Source of the DNA: PMG-095 sp049324695
GTDB taxonomy: Bacteria > Myxococcota_A > Polyangia > Polyangiales > Polyangiaceae
Assembly: GCA_049324695.1 (NCBI GenBank)
Contig: JBMOMJ010000048.1
Span: forward strand, 434,001-498,000
Reading direction: 5' to 3'
DNA length: 64,000 nt
Part shown: one piece after another, positions 8,457 through 16,790 of the stretch
How the letters are laid out: every line of letters starts with the position of its first letter
Position numbering within the stretch: position 1 is the first letter of the stretch
Made by a program: the position numbers and the translations under genes
Notes under the pieces: model-generated
Told to the model about the DNA's origin: nothing
What the model saw: only the letters and a program-made list of their open reading frames with translations
The model's database searches: none

Positions 8457-9463
8457 GAGCGCTCCGATCAGTTGTAGGAGGTGCGCCTGTCGCAACCGTG
8501 GCGACCGCGGAACTGCAGCCCCGCACCGGAACGCCTTGTCTCGCGGATGCCGTTCGCGCCGCCGTCATATTCTCCTCCGCGGGTACTCGATGCGCAGCGC
8601 GCAGCTCGCGAGCCCGATACGCAGCGACCTTACAGAGCGCACCTCCGAAAGTCAACGCAGCGGAGACCTGCACACGCGAGATGAGTTCGCATGGCACTCC
8701 GGAAATGAGTTAAGGCAATCGCGCGCGTCGCTTGCGTGAATTCGCCTGTTTCCTGCCAATTCGCAGGCTTCAATCACGCTACCAAACAGCAGAGACTCGT
8801 CACCACATATCAGCTGAATCAACACGACTCATCGGCTGAAGCTGAGCTATGCACTTTGCGGTGCGGGCGAGACGCTTCGCGCGAAGCGACGCATCGCACG
8901 TTGAAAATGGGGGGAGCCCAACAAACTCTCGCCGCATAAGCTCAACCTTACGTGTTGGCGCCTACGCTGGTCGCGCTACGTACGTGCTTACCTTTCGGAT
9001 TTGTCGGCCAGTCGAATTTCGCCGATCGGTTCTGAAACCGTGAAGCGCAATCGCGACGAGCGCGTTTCCGAGCACTGCGCTCGCTGCCGTGACGCCCGAG
9101 AGTTAGAGCGCTGCAATGTCTAATCCTTCAGTGCGCGCTTTCGTACAAGCACTCTTCTTCACCGAGTCGCAAACTCAAACGATTACCCTTGCGCGATATC
9201 GTCGCCATCTGCTAGCTACACTCACTCAGGTTAGAGGGAAAATCGCGGGGAGCCTGCGAGCGGAACCGTGTAGGAAAGGTATCGTGGGAGGCACCGGCGT
9301 GCTCAGCAACAAAGTGCTCATGGCAATTTGTTACCAAGCGGCCTGCGCGTCGTAACTTGCTGCCGCGACATATTCGTGGCGCGCCGTCAAAGCTGAGAGA
9401 AAACGTAATTGATTATCTTGCGCGGGCTAATTCCGAAGAGTGGACGAGGGCCCTAGGTTTTTG
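8457..9463. other. Intergenic stretch with no supported gene
   Basis: About 1 kb lies between the permease gene and the PhnC-like gene. Short open frames occur, but none has a recognisable domain or a convincing ribosome site. The region may hold promoters for both divergent neighbours, and its base composition is less GC-rich than the flanks. It could be a decayed gene or insertion remnant, since I see no intact terminal inverted repeats. Confidence 0.5.
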
Positions 9464-10285
9464 ATGGGAGACGGAGCAGGAGCTGTGGACGTCGTTAGGC
9501 TCGAGAATGTGACCGTGCGGTTTCGCAAGCGTGCGGTGTTGCATAGCGTTTCGCTGGCAGTGAGCCGCGGCGAGCGCGTCGTTCTCGTCGGGCCGAGCGG
9601 CGCAGGTAAGAGCACTCTGCTCGGCGTGTTGAACGGCACGGTAACGCCGGACGATGGTGAAGTTTTCATCATGGGCAAGAACGTGCGCCGTGTGTCCGCC
9701 CGCGAGCGACGCAGTCTCTTCGCCAGAGTTGGGACGGTGTACCAAGATCTGTGCCTCATCGACAACCTGCGCGTCGTTCACAACGTGAATGCGGGGCACC
9801 TGGCTCGGTGGACGACGCTCAAGTCACTTCTATCGCTCGTTTGGCCTCAAGACCGCTCACGTGCGTTCGGCGCGCTGAGCCAAGTCGGCATAGCCGAGAA
9901 GATGTACGAGACAACGGGCACGCTTTCCGGTGGGCAGCGGCAGCGCGTCGCGATCGCGCGCATTCTCGTCCAAGACCCAACCATTGTACTGGCCGACGAG
10001 CCTATCGCCAGCCTGGATCCCGAACGCAGCACCGAAACGATGGACCTGCTTCGGCAGCTGAACCGAGAGTTCGGCAAAACGATGCTCGTCTCGTGCCACT
10101 CCCCACAATTCGTGAAGAGCCACTTCGACCGAGTGGTTGGCGTGAAGGGCGGAAGGATCTGTCTCGATCGCGAAACGCGGTCGTTATCGAGCGAAGACCT
10201 GACCACGTTATATTTATCGTCGGATAGCGCTGCGCTTCCCACGGCGACCCCGGAAGCTGGGCTCGCGACGCAGGTACTTCAATGA
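9464..10285 (+). CDS. PhnC-like ABC transporter ATP-binding protein
   Basis: From the ATG at 9464 the protein has 273 residues; a GTG eight codons upstream at 9440 is an alternative start. Walker A is GPSGAGKST, the signature LSGGQRQRVAIARIL and Walker B IVLADEP followed by IASLDP. The order and the LCLIDNLRVVHNVNAG segment match PhnC-type oxyanion importers. It overlaps the next permease gene by ATGA. With the PhnD-like lipoprotein at 2078 and the permease it would form a complete importer, although the binding protein is encoded 7 kb away. Selenium oxyanion uptake is inferred from the nearby selD/selA. Confidence 0.88.
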   Translation: MGDGAGAVDVVRLENVTVRFRKRAVLHSVSLAVSRGERVVLVGPSGAGKSTLLGVLNGTVTPDDGEVFIMGKNVRRVSARERRSLFARVGTVYQDLCLIDNLRVVHNVNAGHLARWTTLKSLLSLVWPQDRSRAFGALSQVGIAEKMYETTGTLSGGQRQRVAIARILVQDPTIVLADEPIASLDPERSTETMDLLRQLNREFGKTMLVSCHSPQFVKSHFDRVVGVKGGRICLDRETRSLSSEDLTTLYLSSDSAALPTATPEAGLATQVLQ

Positions 10286-11991
10286 ATGCCGTCACTACGC
10301 ATCCGGCAGGCGAGTCCGTATTTCTGCCGGCACCCATCGTTCCGACGGTACGCTGGTTGGTTGCGTCGGCCGTCGCGCTCATCGTGGCTACCGCGTTTGC
10401 TGTAGCCCTGTGGGGGACGCAAGACTTGGTGAACTGGGGCGGATGGACGCTGACTTGGCGCTTCATCAGGGCGGCCGTCTCGCCGGCGATGGACCTTGCG
10501 ATACTCCAGCTCGCCGCCACGTCGACGTTGACGACGATTGCATACGCACTTTGCGGCAGCGCCCTCAGCCTCGTGCTCGGCGCGGTGGGAGGAGTTGCTG
10601 CATCCGAGGCTTGGTGGGAGATCGTTGGCGCGCGTTTTGGCGGCAAGCGCGCCTATTTCTCTTGGCTGGGAAAGTTGGTGCGGGTCGCGCTCTCCGTACC
10701 GCGTGGCATTCATGAGCTCATTTGGGGCCTGCTGTTCGTGAATGTGCTCGGGCTGGATCCGCTCGTCGCCGTGCTCGCGATCGGAATCCCGTTTGGCGCG
10801 ATCACCGCTAAGGTCTTTGCTGAGACCATCGACGAGACGCCGCGACGAGCGGCGTTGTGCCTGCGCGCTTCGGGCGCCGGCGCTGCCTCTGCGTTCGCTT
10901 ATGGCGTCCTGTCCAAATCGCTCCCGTTTCTGCTGTCCTACGCGCTCTATCGCCTCGAGTGCGCAATCCGGAGTGCGGCGGTTTTGGGTCTCATCGGTGC
11001 TGGCGGTCTGGGTTACCAAATCATGCTCAGCCTGCAGTCGCTGCGCTACGAGCAGGTGTGGACGTTCCTGTACGCGCTCATGCTGCTGGTGGCTCTAACG
11101 GATTGGGGCAACTCGCGCATTACATTGGCGCTCCGCTCTCGAAGCGCCACCTCCGCCGAAGAGCTCGTGAAGCAGACCCGCCAGGTCACGATCGCTGCGC
11201 TGGTAGTCGCGCTCGGCGTCGTCGCTTCGTACGTCTACTTGAGCCTCGACGTCGGCCGCCTCTTCGAAGCGCCGCGGCTGGCGCGACTTCAAAGCGTATT
11301 TGCCACCTCCCTCCCTCCTCGCATCGAGCAGGGCGATCTTTCCAAGCTGGCCACGCTCTCCGCGCAGACGCTCGTCATGTCGATCGTGGCAATCGCAATG
11401 GCTGCTGTGCCCGCCGTGTTGGTGAGCTGGTTTTCGTCGATGTCGCTCTTCGACATCACCAAAGGGTGCGAGAAGTGTTCGCGTCGGCCGAGAAACTTCG
11501 TTGCACGCACGTTGACGGCGGCGACTCGAATGGGATTGATTGCAATCCGCGGCCTCTCCGACGGAATCTGGGTTCTGCTCGCGCTCTTCATATTCTTTCC
11601 TGGAACGTTCGCGGGAGCGGTCGCCCTGGCTCTTTACAACTTCGGAGTGATCGGGCGCATCCTGTCGCAGGCCAACGAAAGCGCTGACAAGAAGACCTTC
11701 GGGATATTGCGTGCTCAGGGAGCATCTTTCGGTAGCGCCATCCTCTACGGGCTGCTTCCCCTCATGCTACCCAAGTATCTCGCCTATATTCTGTACCGCT
11801 GGGAGGTTTGTTTGCGCGCGACCGTTGTGGTTGGGGTTGCGGGCGCAGGTGGCCTCGGGCGTAGGCTCGAAGAGCAACTCGCGAGCTTCGATTACCGCGG
11901 CGTCGCAGCAACGCTTCTGTTCTTCATTGCGCTGACGATGGTGGTCGACGCCGTCAGTTCGTCCAGCCGCCGCGCGCTACGGCAAGCGTAG
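10282..11991 (+). CDS. PhnE-like ABC permease, two permease domains fused
   Basis: The protein has 569 residues, about twice the length of a single PhnE. Two homologous halves each carry several membrane helices and an EAA-type loop. The first has IGIPFGAITAKVFAETID, then RASGAG, ending GLIGAGGLGYQI (near residues 155-250). The second has LYNFGVIGRILSQANES, then RAQGAS, ending GVAGAGGLG (near 450-530). The two halves could supply both membrane domains of one importer. The first helix region includes a cytosolic N terminus of about 30 residues. It is translationally coupled to the PhnC-like gene. The neighbouring convergent gene is an FMN reductase. Confidence 0.88.
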   Translation: MNAVTTHPAGESVFLPAPIVPTVRWLVASAVALIVATAFAVALWGTQDLVNWGGWTLTWRFIRAAVSPAMDLAILQLAATSTLTTIAYALCGSALSLVLGAVGGVAASEAWWEIVGARFGGKRAYFSWLGKLVRVALSVPRGIHELIWGLLFVNVLGLDPLVAVLAIGIPFGAITAKVFAETIDETPRRAALCLRASGAGAASAFAYGVLSKSLPFLLSYALYRLECAIRSAAVLGLIGAGGLGYQIMLSLQSLRYEQVWTFLYALMLLVALTDWGNSRITLALRSRSATSAEELVKQTRQVTIAALVVALGVVASYVYLSLDVGRLFEAPRLARLQSVFATSLPPRIEQGDLSKLATLSAQTLVMSIVAIAMAAVPAVLVSWFSSMSLFDITKGCEKCSRRPRNFVARTLTAATRMGLIAIRGLSDGIWVLLALFIFFPGTFAGAVALALYNFGVIGRILSQANESADKKTFGILRAQGASFGSAILYGLLPLMLPKYLAYILYRWEVCLRATVVVGVAGAGGLGRRLEEQLASFDYRGVAATLLFFIALTMVVDAVSSSSRRALRQA

Positions 11992-12038
11992 GTCACGCCG
12001 CGTTTGCGAACGCAAACCAACGTATTTGTGAGCTTCTG

Positions 12039-12590
12039 CTACGCCGATGCGCGCACTCGACGGCTCAAGCTGTCGATGAAATCACCGACTACAGCCTCGA
12101 ACCGAGGCAGGATTTCTGCGTCGATGGCCAGCGCGCCGGTCGTGTCGCGTTGAAGCAGCTTGTCCAGAATGAACAAACCAGCGACGACGTGTTGCGCCCC
12201 GAGTGAGAGCAAGACCGGTCGCAGAGCGTAATCGAGCGCGAGCACGTGGGCGTTCGTGCCACCCACCAGAAGTGGCAGCACGACCTTTCCCTGTAAACCA
12301 TACTGCGGCAATAGGTCGAGGAACGTCTTCAGGACGCCGCTGAAGGAAGCCTTGTACACCGGCGTCAGGATCACGACACCCAGCGCACGCTCCACGAGCT
12401 CGAGCGCTCCGTGAATCGCACGAGACTTCGAACTCGCGTAAATCAGATCGTCGGGCGGCAAGTCCCGGACATCGATTGATGCAACGTCGAACTGTTGTGC
12501 GCGCAGGCGCAGCGCCACCTGCTCGCTCAGTTGCCGAGTTCGGGACTGCGCCGCCGGACTACCCGAGATGGTGACTATCAACGACATCAC
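12039..12590 (-). CDS. SsuE-like NAD(P)H-dependent FMN reductase
   Basis: The protein has 183 residues with a flavodoxin-like fold. An FMN phosphate loop is GSPAAQSRTRQL near residue 11. The family motif TPVYKASFSGVLKTFLDLLP lies near residue 107, and a second motif is GGTNAHVLALDYALRPVL. SsuE/MsuE reductases supply reduced FMN to two-component luciferase-like monooxygenases. The gene lies just downstream of selD/selA in the same direction, about 70 bases away, so it may belong to selenium handling. Reduced flavin for the luciferase-like domains of the PKS at 33-44 kb is another possible use. Both are inference. Confidence 0.88.
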   Translation of the reverse strand: MMSLIVTISGSPAAQSRTRQLSEQVALRLRAQQFDVASIDVRDLPPDDLIYASSKSRAIHGALELVERALGVVILTPVYKASFSGVLKTFLDLLPQYGLQGKVVLPLLVGGTNAHVLALDYALRPVLLSLGAQHVVAGLFILDKLLQRDTTGALAIDAEILPRFEAVVGDFIDSLSRRVRASA

Positions 12591-12660
12591 AGATCTCGAG
12601 TAGTGGGCAGCATCACTCCATGTAGGCCCGGCAACGAGTGCGGCGTGGAACTTTGCGGCG

Positions 12661-13713
12661 CTAGGCTTCTACCTGAACGATTCCAGGTCGCTCTGCCGTG
12701 CATTCACCAATCACGGCTGCGGCCGGCGTGTGGTACTCTTTGAGAATCACGAGCAGCTCTTCGACTCGAGCTTTGGGAATGGCAATCAGGAGACCGCCGG
12801 AAGTGACGGCGTCGCAAAGCATGAAGCGCGTGACCTCGTCGATGCTCTCCGCGAATTCGACCTTGTCCGCCAGCCAAGCGCGATTCTTCTTGGTCCCACC
12901 GGGCCAAGTGCCCTCGCGGCCGTACTTCCACGCCGCTTGAATTACGGGCACATTGCGCGACCAAATTCGGAGCCCAACCTTCGAATGGCGCGCCACCTCA
13001 GATGCGTGACCTAGCAGGCCGAATCCGGTGACGTCCGTCATACCGGCAATCCCGAATCCCTTGAGATGAACCGCGACGTTGTTGAGCGTTGCCATGATGC
13101 GCGTAGCCTCAGCCTCCTCCTCGGGACTCGTGAGGCCCTTCTTGGTCGCAGTGCTCAGAACTCCGACGCCAATCGGCTTGGTCAGCACCAACACGTCGCC
13201 AGGGCGTGCGCCTGCCTTGGCTGCGATCTGCTTCGGGTGCACAATCCCGGTCACCGCCATCCCGAACTTCGGTTCCGGATCGTCGATGCTATGGCCTCCG
13301 AGCGTAATCGCCCCCGCCTCGGTGACCTTGTCCATCCCGCCGCGAAGGATGTTCGCGAGGATCTCTCCCGGCAGCTTGCCCAGCGGAAAGCCGACGATGT
13401 TCAAAACGGTGATGGGCTTCCCACCCATCGCATACACGTCCGAGAGCGCGTTCGCCGCAGCGATTTGACCAAACGAGTATGCATCGTCGACGATCGCCGT
13501 GAAGAAGTCGACGGTTTGCACGATCGCAACGTCGTCCGTCAAACGATACACGCCCGCGTCGTCCGGCGTCTCGAGGCCAACCAGCACGTTCTTGTCGGGA
13601 ATCTGGGCTGGGAGGTGGCAGAGTACGTCTGCCAGCTCGGCCGGCCCAATCTTGCAGCCGCAGCCTGCCTTCGAACTGGTTTGCGTAAGTCGAATCGTTT
13701 CTGTGATGCTCAT
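12661..13713 (-). CDS. selD: Selenide, water dikinase (selenophosphate synthase)
   Basis: SelD makes selenophosphate from selenide and ATP, the selenium donor for selenocysteine and selenouridine. From the ATG at 13713 the protein has 350 residues, the usual length; an earlier in-frame start would overlap selA. The active-site segment KAGCGCKIGP has Cys18 and Lys21, equivalent to the catalytic Cys/Lys pair, so this is a Cys-type and not a selenocysteine enzyme. The AIRS-type body shows VQTVDFFTAIVDD, LSDVYAMGGKP and TKPIGVGVLSTA. It is 16 bases downstream of selA and probably cotranscribed with it. Confidence 0.95.
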   Translation of the reverse strand: MSITETIRLTQTSSKAGCGCKIGPAELADVLCHLPAQIPDKNVLVGLETPDDAGVYRLTDDVAIVQTVDFFTAIVDDAYSFGQIAAANALSDVYAMGGKPITVLNIVGFPLGKLPGEILANILRGGMDKVTEAGAITLGGHSIDDPEPKFGMAVTGIVHPKQIAAKAGARPGDVLVLTKPIGVGVLSTATKKGLTSPEEEAEATRIMATLNNVAVHLKGFGIAGMTDVTGFGLLGHASEVARHSKVGLRIWSRNVPVIQAAWKYGREGTWPGGTKKNRAWLADKVEFAESIDEVTRFMLCDAVTSGGLLIAIPKARVEELLVILKEYHTPAAAVIGECTAERPGIVQVEA

Positions 13714-13729
13714 GGTGATTCCACGCCTT

Positions 13730-15214
13730 TCATGTGCGCGCTGTCGCGTTACACGCCGCCTTGATCGCGCTCGCGATGACATTGATGTCGTCGGGCCAGA
13801 GCGCCCGCGGGTCTAGAAGCAACTGCCCGTTGTTCACCCGCGCCATCACGGGAGGCTGATGGCTGCGCAAGCACGCTTCAACTTCGTGCACCGGGCGAGC
13901 TGTTCGAACGGCCACGAGCACCGTTGGGATCTCGACTCCGGGCAGTGAGCCGCCGCCGGCTTGCGAAAAGCCGTCTCGAACTTCGACTTCGGCGTCTTTG
14001 ACCGCCGCACTGATTGCTGCAGCCAAGCGAGCCGCGATCGGAGCCAACTCCTCCCGGGTTGCAGCTAGCGCGCGCAGAATCGGAATTCGAGTCAGCGCCT
14101 TCTCAGGTTCTAGATAGAGCTTCAACGTTGCCTCGAGCGCGGCCAACGTCAGCTTGTCGATTCGCAGCGCACGAGTCAGCGGATGGCGCCGACACGCGTC
14201 CACCAGCACCTTTCGCCCAACGACGAAACCAGCTTGAGGCCCACCCAGCAGCTTGTCTCCCGAGAACGTAACGAGGTCGGCACCTTCGGCAATTAGCTCG
14301 GGGATCGTGCTCTCGTGATCGAGCCCGAAGCGCTCCAAGTCCACGAGAACGCCGGAGCCCCAATCGACCAGAAACGGCACGCCGCGTCGTTTCGATAGTT
14401 CGGCGAGCTCTTTGATCTTTGGCGCCGCCGTGAACCCCACGATCTTGAAGTTCGAGCTGTGTATCTTCAGGAGCGCGCTGGTTTCCGGCGTGATGGCAGC
14501 GTCGTAATCGCGAACGTGCGTCTTGTTGGTCGTGCCGACTTCGACCAGCTTGGCGCCGCCCTCCACCATCACGTCCGGGACTCGAAAGGCGCCGCCGATC
14601 TCGACGAGCTCGCCACGGGAGACAATGACCTCGCGGCCTTTGCATAGTGCTGCCAAAATCAACAGCACCGCGCCGGCGTTGTTGTTCACGACCATCGCCG
14701 ACTCGGCACCCGTCAGACGGCAAAGGATTTGCTCTACGTGCGCATAGCGCGAGCCGCGCTCACCCGTGCTCAAGTCGAGCTCGAGATTGTTGTAGCGAGC
14801 GCCGACATCCATGACTTGCTCCAACGCCGCTTCAGCGAGCGGAGCGCGCCCGAGGTTCGTGTGTAGCACGATGCCCGTCGCGTTGACGACACGACGCAGG
14901 CTCGCGCGAAAACGACCATTGACGCGATCTCTGACGTGGATGCCGAGCGTTTCGGGAGAAACCGATAGCGCCGAAATATCGCTTTCGCATGCAGCGGCAA
15001 CGATCTCACCGCGCACGTCGCGCAACGTCTCCGCGACGGCTTCAGCTACGACCTCTCGCTCGTAACTAGTGAGCAGACCTTGAACCGGCGTGGTACTCAA
15101 AACGACGTTGACGGAAGGAATCTCCCGCAAGCGCCGCTGACGCCATTCCGTAGCAACTGTGGTGGACAATGCTGCAGACCCCATCGACGCGGCCAAACTA
15201 ACAGTTGAATTCAT
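13730..15214 (-). CDS. selA: L-seryl-tRNA(Sec) selenium transferase
   Basis: SelA converts Ser-tRNA(Sec) to Sec-tRNA(Sec) with selenophosphate. The protein has 494 residues. The N-terminal domain binds tRNA(Sec) (IPSVNVVLSTTP, YEREVVAEAV). The PLP domain contains NATGIVLHTNLGRAPL near residue 111 and the Schiff-base Lys321 in FSGDKLLGGPQAG. Length and motifs match the bacterial enzyme throughout. It sits between selD (downstream) and the tRNA-Sec-like gene (about 220 bases upstream, same strand), the classic sel arrangement. No selB is in the window, so the decoding factor must lie elsewhere if the system works. Confidence 0.95.
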   Translation of the reverse strand: MNSTVSLAASMGSAALSTTVATEWRQRRLREIPSVNVVLSTTPVQGLLTSYEREVVAEAVAETLRDVRGEIVAAACESDISALSVSPETLGIHVRDRVNGRFRASLRRVVNATGIVLHTNLGRAPLAEAALEQVMDVGARYNNLELDLSTGERGSRYAHVEQILCRLTGAESAMVVNNNAGAVLLILAALCKGREVIVSRGELVEIGGAFRVPDVMVEGGAKLVEVGTTNKTHVRDYDAAITPETSALLKIHSSNFKIVGFTAAPKIKELAELSKRRGVPFLVDWGSGVLVDLERFGLDHESTIPELIAEGADLVTFSGDKLLGGPQAGFVVGRKVLVDACRRHPLTRALRIDKLTLAALEATLKLYLEPEKALTRIPILRALAATREELAPIAARLAAAISAAVKDAEVEVRDGFSQAGGGSLPGVEIPTVLVAVRTARPVHEVEACLRSHQPPVMARVNNGQLLLDPRALWPDDINVIASAIKAACNATART

Positions 15215-15433
15215 TCACGACAATGACGGAGTTACGTGAACACTCATAGGTTGGAGCTTATTCGCATCACCCTTCAGATAGAGTAGAGCGCGAGAGAAGC
15301 GTGCGCCGTCGTTCACTACGTTCAGCCAACCACGCTCGCTCTTCGTTCCCCTTTTCCCTCTTCAGAATCGGCGCAAGCTCTGACGAAGCAGCTTGCGCGA
15401 CCACAGCCGTTTCGACGGCGAAAACCGTCACAT

Positions 15434-15537
15434 TGGCGGAAGCGCATGGGATTCGAACCCACTTCCCGAATCGAAGATCCTAGGACAACGTCCCCCCGAA
15501 GGGGTCGGCCGGTGGGCACCCGCCCACTGGCGCTTCC
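15434..15537 (-). tRNA. selC: tRNA-Sec-like gene (selC) with aberrant anticodon/variable region
   Basis: Reading the minus strand, the 104 bases include an 8-base-pair acceptor stem (GGAAGCGC with GCGCTTCC), a discriminator G and an encoded CCA. There is a 6-base-pair D stem (GTGGGC with GCCCAC, loop GGGT) and a 5-base-pair T stem with loop TTCGAAT. This 8+5 layout with a long D stem is specific for bacterial tRNA(Sec), and the gene lies beside selA and selD. The 49 bases between the D and T arms are about nine longer than in E. coli. They contain no TCA anticodon; the strongest fold there is CCCC-TTCG-GGGG. It may be an unusual tRNA, a decayed copy, or a local sequence error. Confidence 0.65.
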
Positions 15538-15635
15538 AAGTGTGAGGGGAACCTAACTCACGCCAGAAAGTGATGTCAACGAACGAACTCATAGAAGATA
15601 CCGATGAATCACATAACCCTCTTTCGTTTTCTTGT

Positions 15636-15675
15636 TCGATCGTCCATGGGCGCAACGCTTGTCTTGTACGATCGA
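15636..15675. promoter_or_regulatory. Long-spaced inverted repeat upstream of the LysR gene
   Basis: Perfect 8-base arms TCGATCGT and ACGATCGA are separated by 24 bases, about 143 bases before the LysR start. The site lies between the tRNA-Sec-like gene and the regulator. It could be a regulator binding site or a terminator-like structure without a T run. Confidence 0.35.
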
Positions 15676-15818
15676 GGTCATGACATAGGAACGTTTTCAG
15701 GGTCGTCTGCACGCGCGCACACGTCATCGATTTGAAACGCGTCCGCGAACATGTCGACGCACGAGATCGTGGTATGTTCCGCCCACAACTTGATGCGCGC
15801 CAAGTGGGAGGAAACGAC

Positions 15819-16754
15819 GTGGCAAAGCCCGGCCTGACATTACACCGTCTGCGATTGTTCCTTGCTGTCCTCGACGAAGGCGGCGTGGTTCGCGCTGCTG
15901 CAAAGGAGAACATTAGCCAACCCGCTGTGTCGGAGCATCTTCGCGGGCTAGAAGAACACTTCGGTGTTCGGCTCGTGGAACGTGTCGGTCGAGGCATCTG
16001 CCCAACCGCATCGGCGCGCCAACTCGAGCCGTACGTGCGCCAAGTAGTGCAGCTCTTACAAAGCGCCGAACAGATGGCTTCGGATCTACAAGGCGTTCGC
16101 GCTGGAAGCTTAACGGTGGGCGCGAGTTCGACACCGGGGACGTATCTGTTGCCTTCTGCGCTCGGGCGCTTCCGCTCGCGTTACCCAGCAGTAGATCTGC
16201 GACTGCGAATTCGGAACACCGCCGAAGTCGAAAAGTGGGTGGCCAACGGGGAGGTCGAGCTGGGCGTCATCGGAGATGACATTGAGCTGGGCGGCTCCTT
16301 TACGGCGGAGTCCTGGTTGGAGGACGAGCTGGTCGTGCTGATGAACGAACGCCATCCTCTGGCAAGCAAGCGAGCGCTGGTTCCCTCCGCGCTCGCCAGC
16401 GAGCCGTGCATCGCGCGCGAGGAGGGGTCGAGCACCCGTCGCGCGACGGAAAAGATCTTCGGGCAACACGGGCTCACGCTGCGACCCTCGATGGAGCTGG
16501 GAAGCACCGAGGCGATCCGTGAAGCTGTCGCCGCCGGCCTCGGCGTTGCGCTCGTATCCAAGTACACAACGGTCACGAAGGATCCGCGAGTGGTCACGGC
16601 GAGGCTCGGTGGCGTCGAATGGCGCCGACGCTTCACGCTCATTCGGCGCGCGAGTACTCCGCTGGGGCCAGCCGCCTCCCGCTTCCGCGACGTCTTGTTC
16701 GAATCAGGGCGCGCCAACGAGAAAGTCATCGAGCTTTCGGCGTTCCGCAACTGA
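15819..16754 (+). CDS. LysR-family transcriptional regulator
   Basis: From the GTG at 15819 the protein has 311 residues, the usual LysR length. This start is chosen because GGGAGGAA lies five bases upstream and the helix-turn-helix then begins near residue 6. The DNA-binding region is LHRLRLFLAVLDEGG, then AAKENISQPAVSEHLRGLEEHFG. The effector domain (residues 90-300) has GASSTPGTYLLPSALGRF, as in CysL/CbbR-type members. It lies just beyond the tRNA-Sec-like gene, divergent from selA, so a role in sel or sulfur/selenium uptake control is plausible but unproven. Confidence 0.88.
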   Translation: MAKPGLTLHRLRLFLAVLDEGGVVRAAAKENISQPAVSEHLRGLEEHFGVRLVERVGRGICPTASARQLEPYVRQVVQLLQSAEQMASDLQGVRAGSLTVGASSTPGTYLLPSALGRFRSRYPAVDLRLRIRNTAEVEKWVANGEVELGVIGDDIELGGSFTAESWLEDELVVLMNERHPLASKRALVPSALASEPCIAREEGSSTRRATEKIFGQHGLTLRPSMELGSTEAIREAVAAGLGVALVSKYTTVTKDPRVVTARLGGVEWRRRFTLIRRASTPLGPAASRFRDVLFESGRANEKVIELSAFRN

Positions 16755-16790
16755 TTGGCTGCTTGCGAGCGCGAGCAAGCGGATCGCTGT

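Noticed and set aside
8850..9050. Possible insertion-sequence remnant
   Set aside because: Some translated segments look like decayed mobile-element protein, but there are no terminal inverted repeats, target duplications or intact motifs.
9200..9350. Possible cobalamin-type or other riboswitch before the PhnC-like gene
   Set aside because: A few purine-rich words resemble riboswitch cores, but the conserved B12-box order is absent.
9116..9355. Small plus-strand open frame (79 codons) in the 1-kb gap
   Set aside because: No ribosome site, no family and no composition support, so it is not annotated as a gene.
10279..11019. Minus-strand open frame (246 codons) over the PhnE-like permease
   Set aside because: Low-complexity, charged shadow opposite clear membrane helices.
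12039..12590. Assigning the SsuE-like reductase firmly to the PKS monooxygenases
   Set aside because: Functionally attractive, but it is about 20 kb away and clustered with sel genes, so it is left as a possibility only.
13714..13782. Longer N terminus for SelD
   Set aside because: The extra 23 residues are basic, lack family similarity and overlap selA; the ATG at 13713 gives the normal SelD start.
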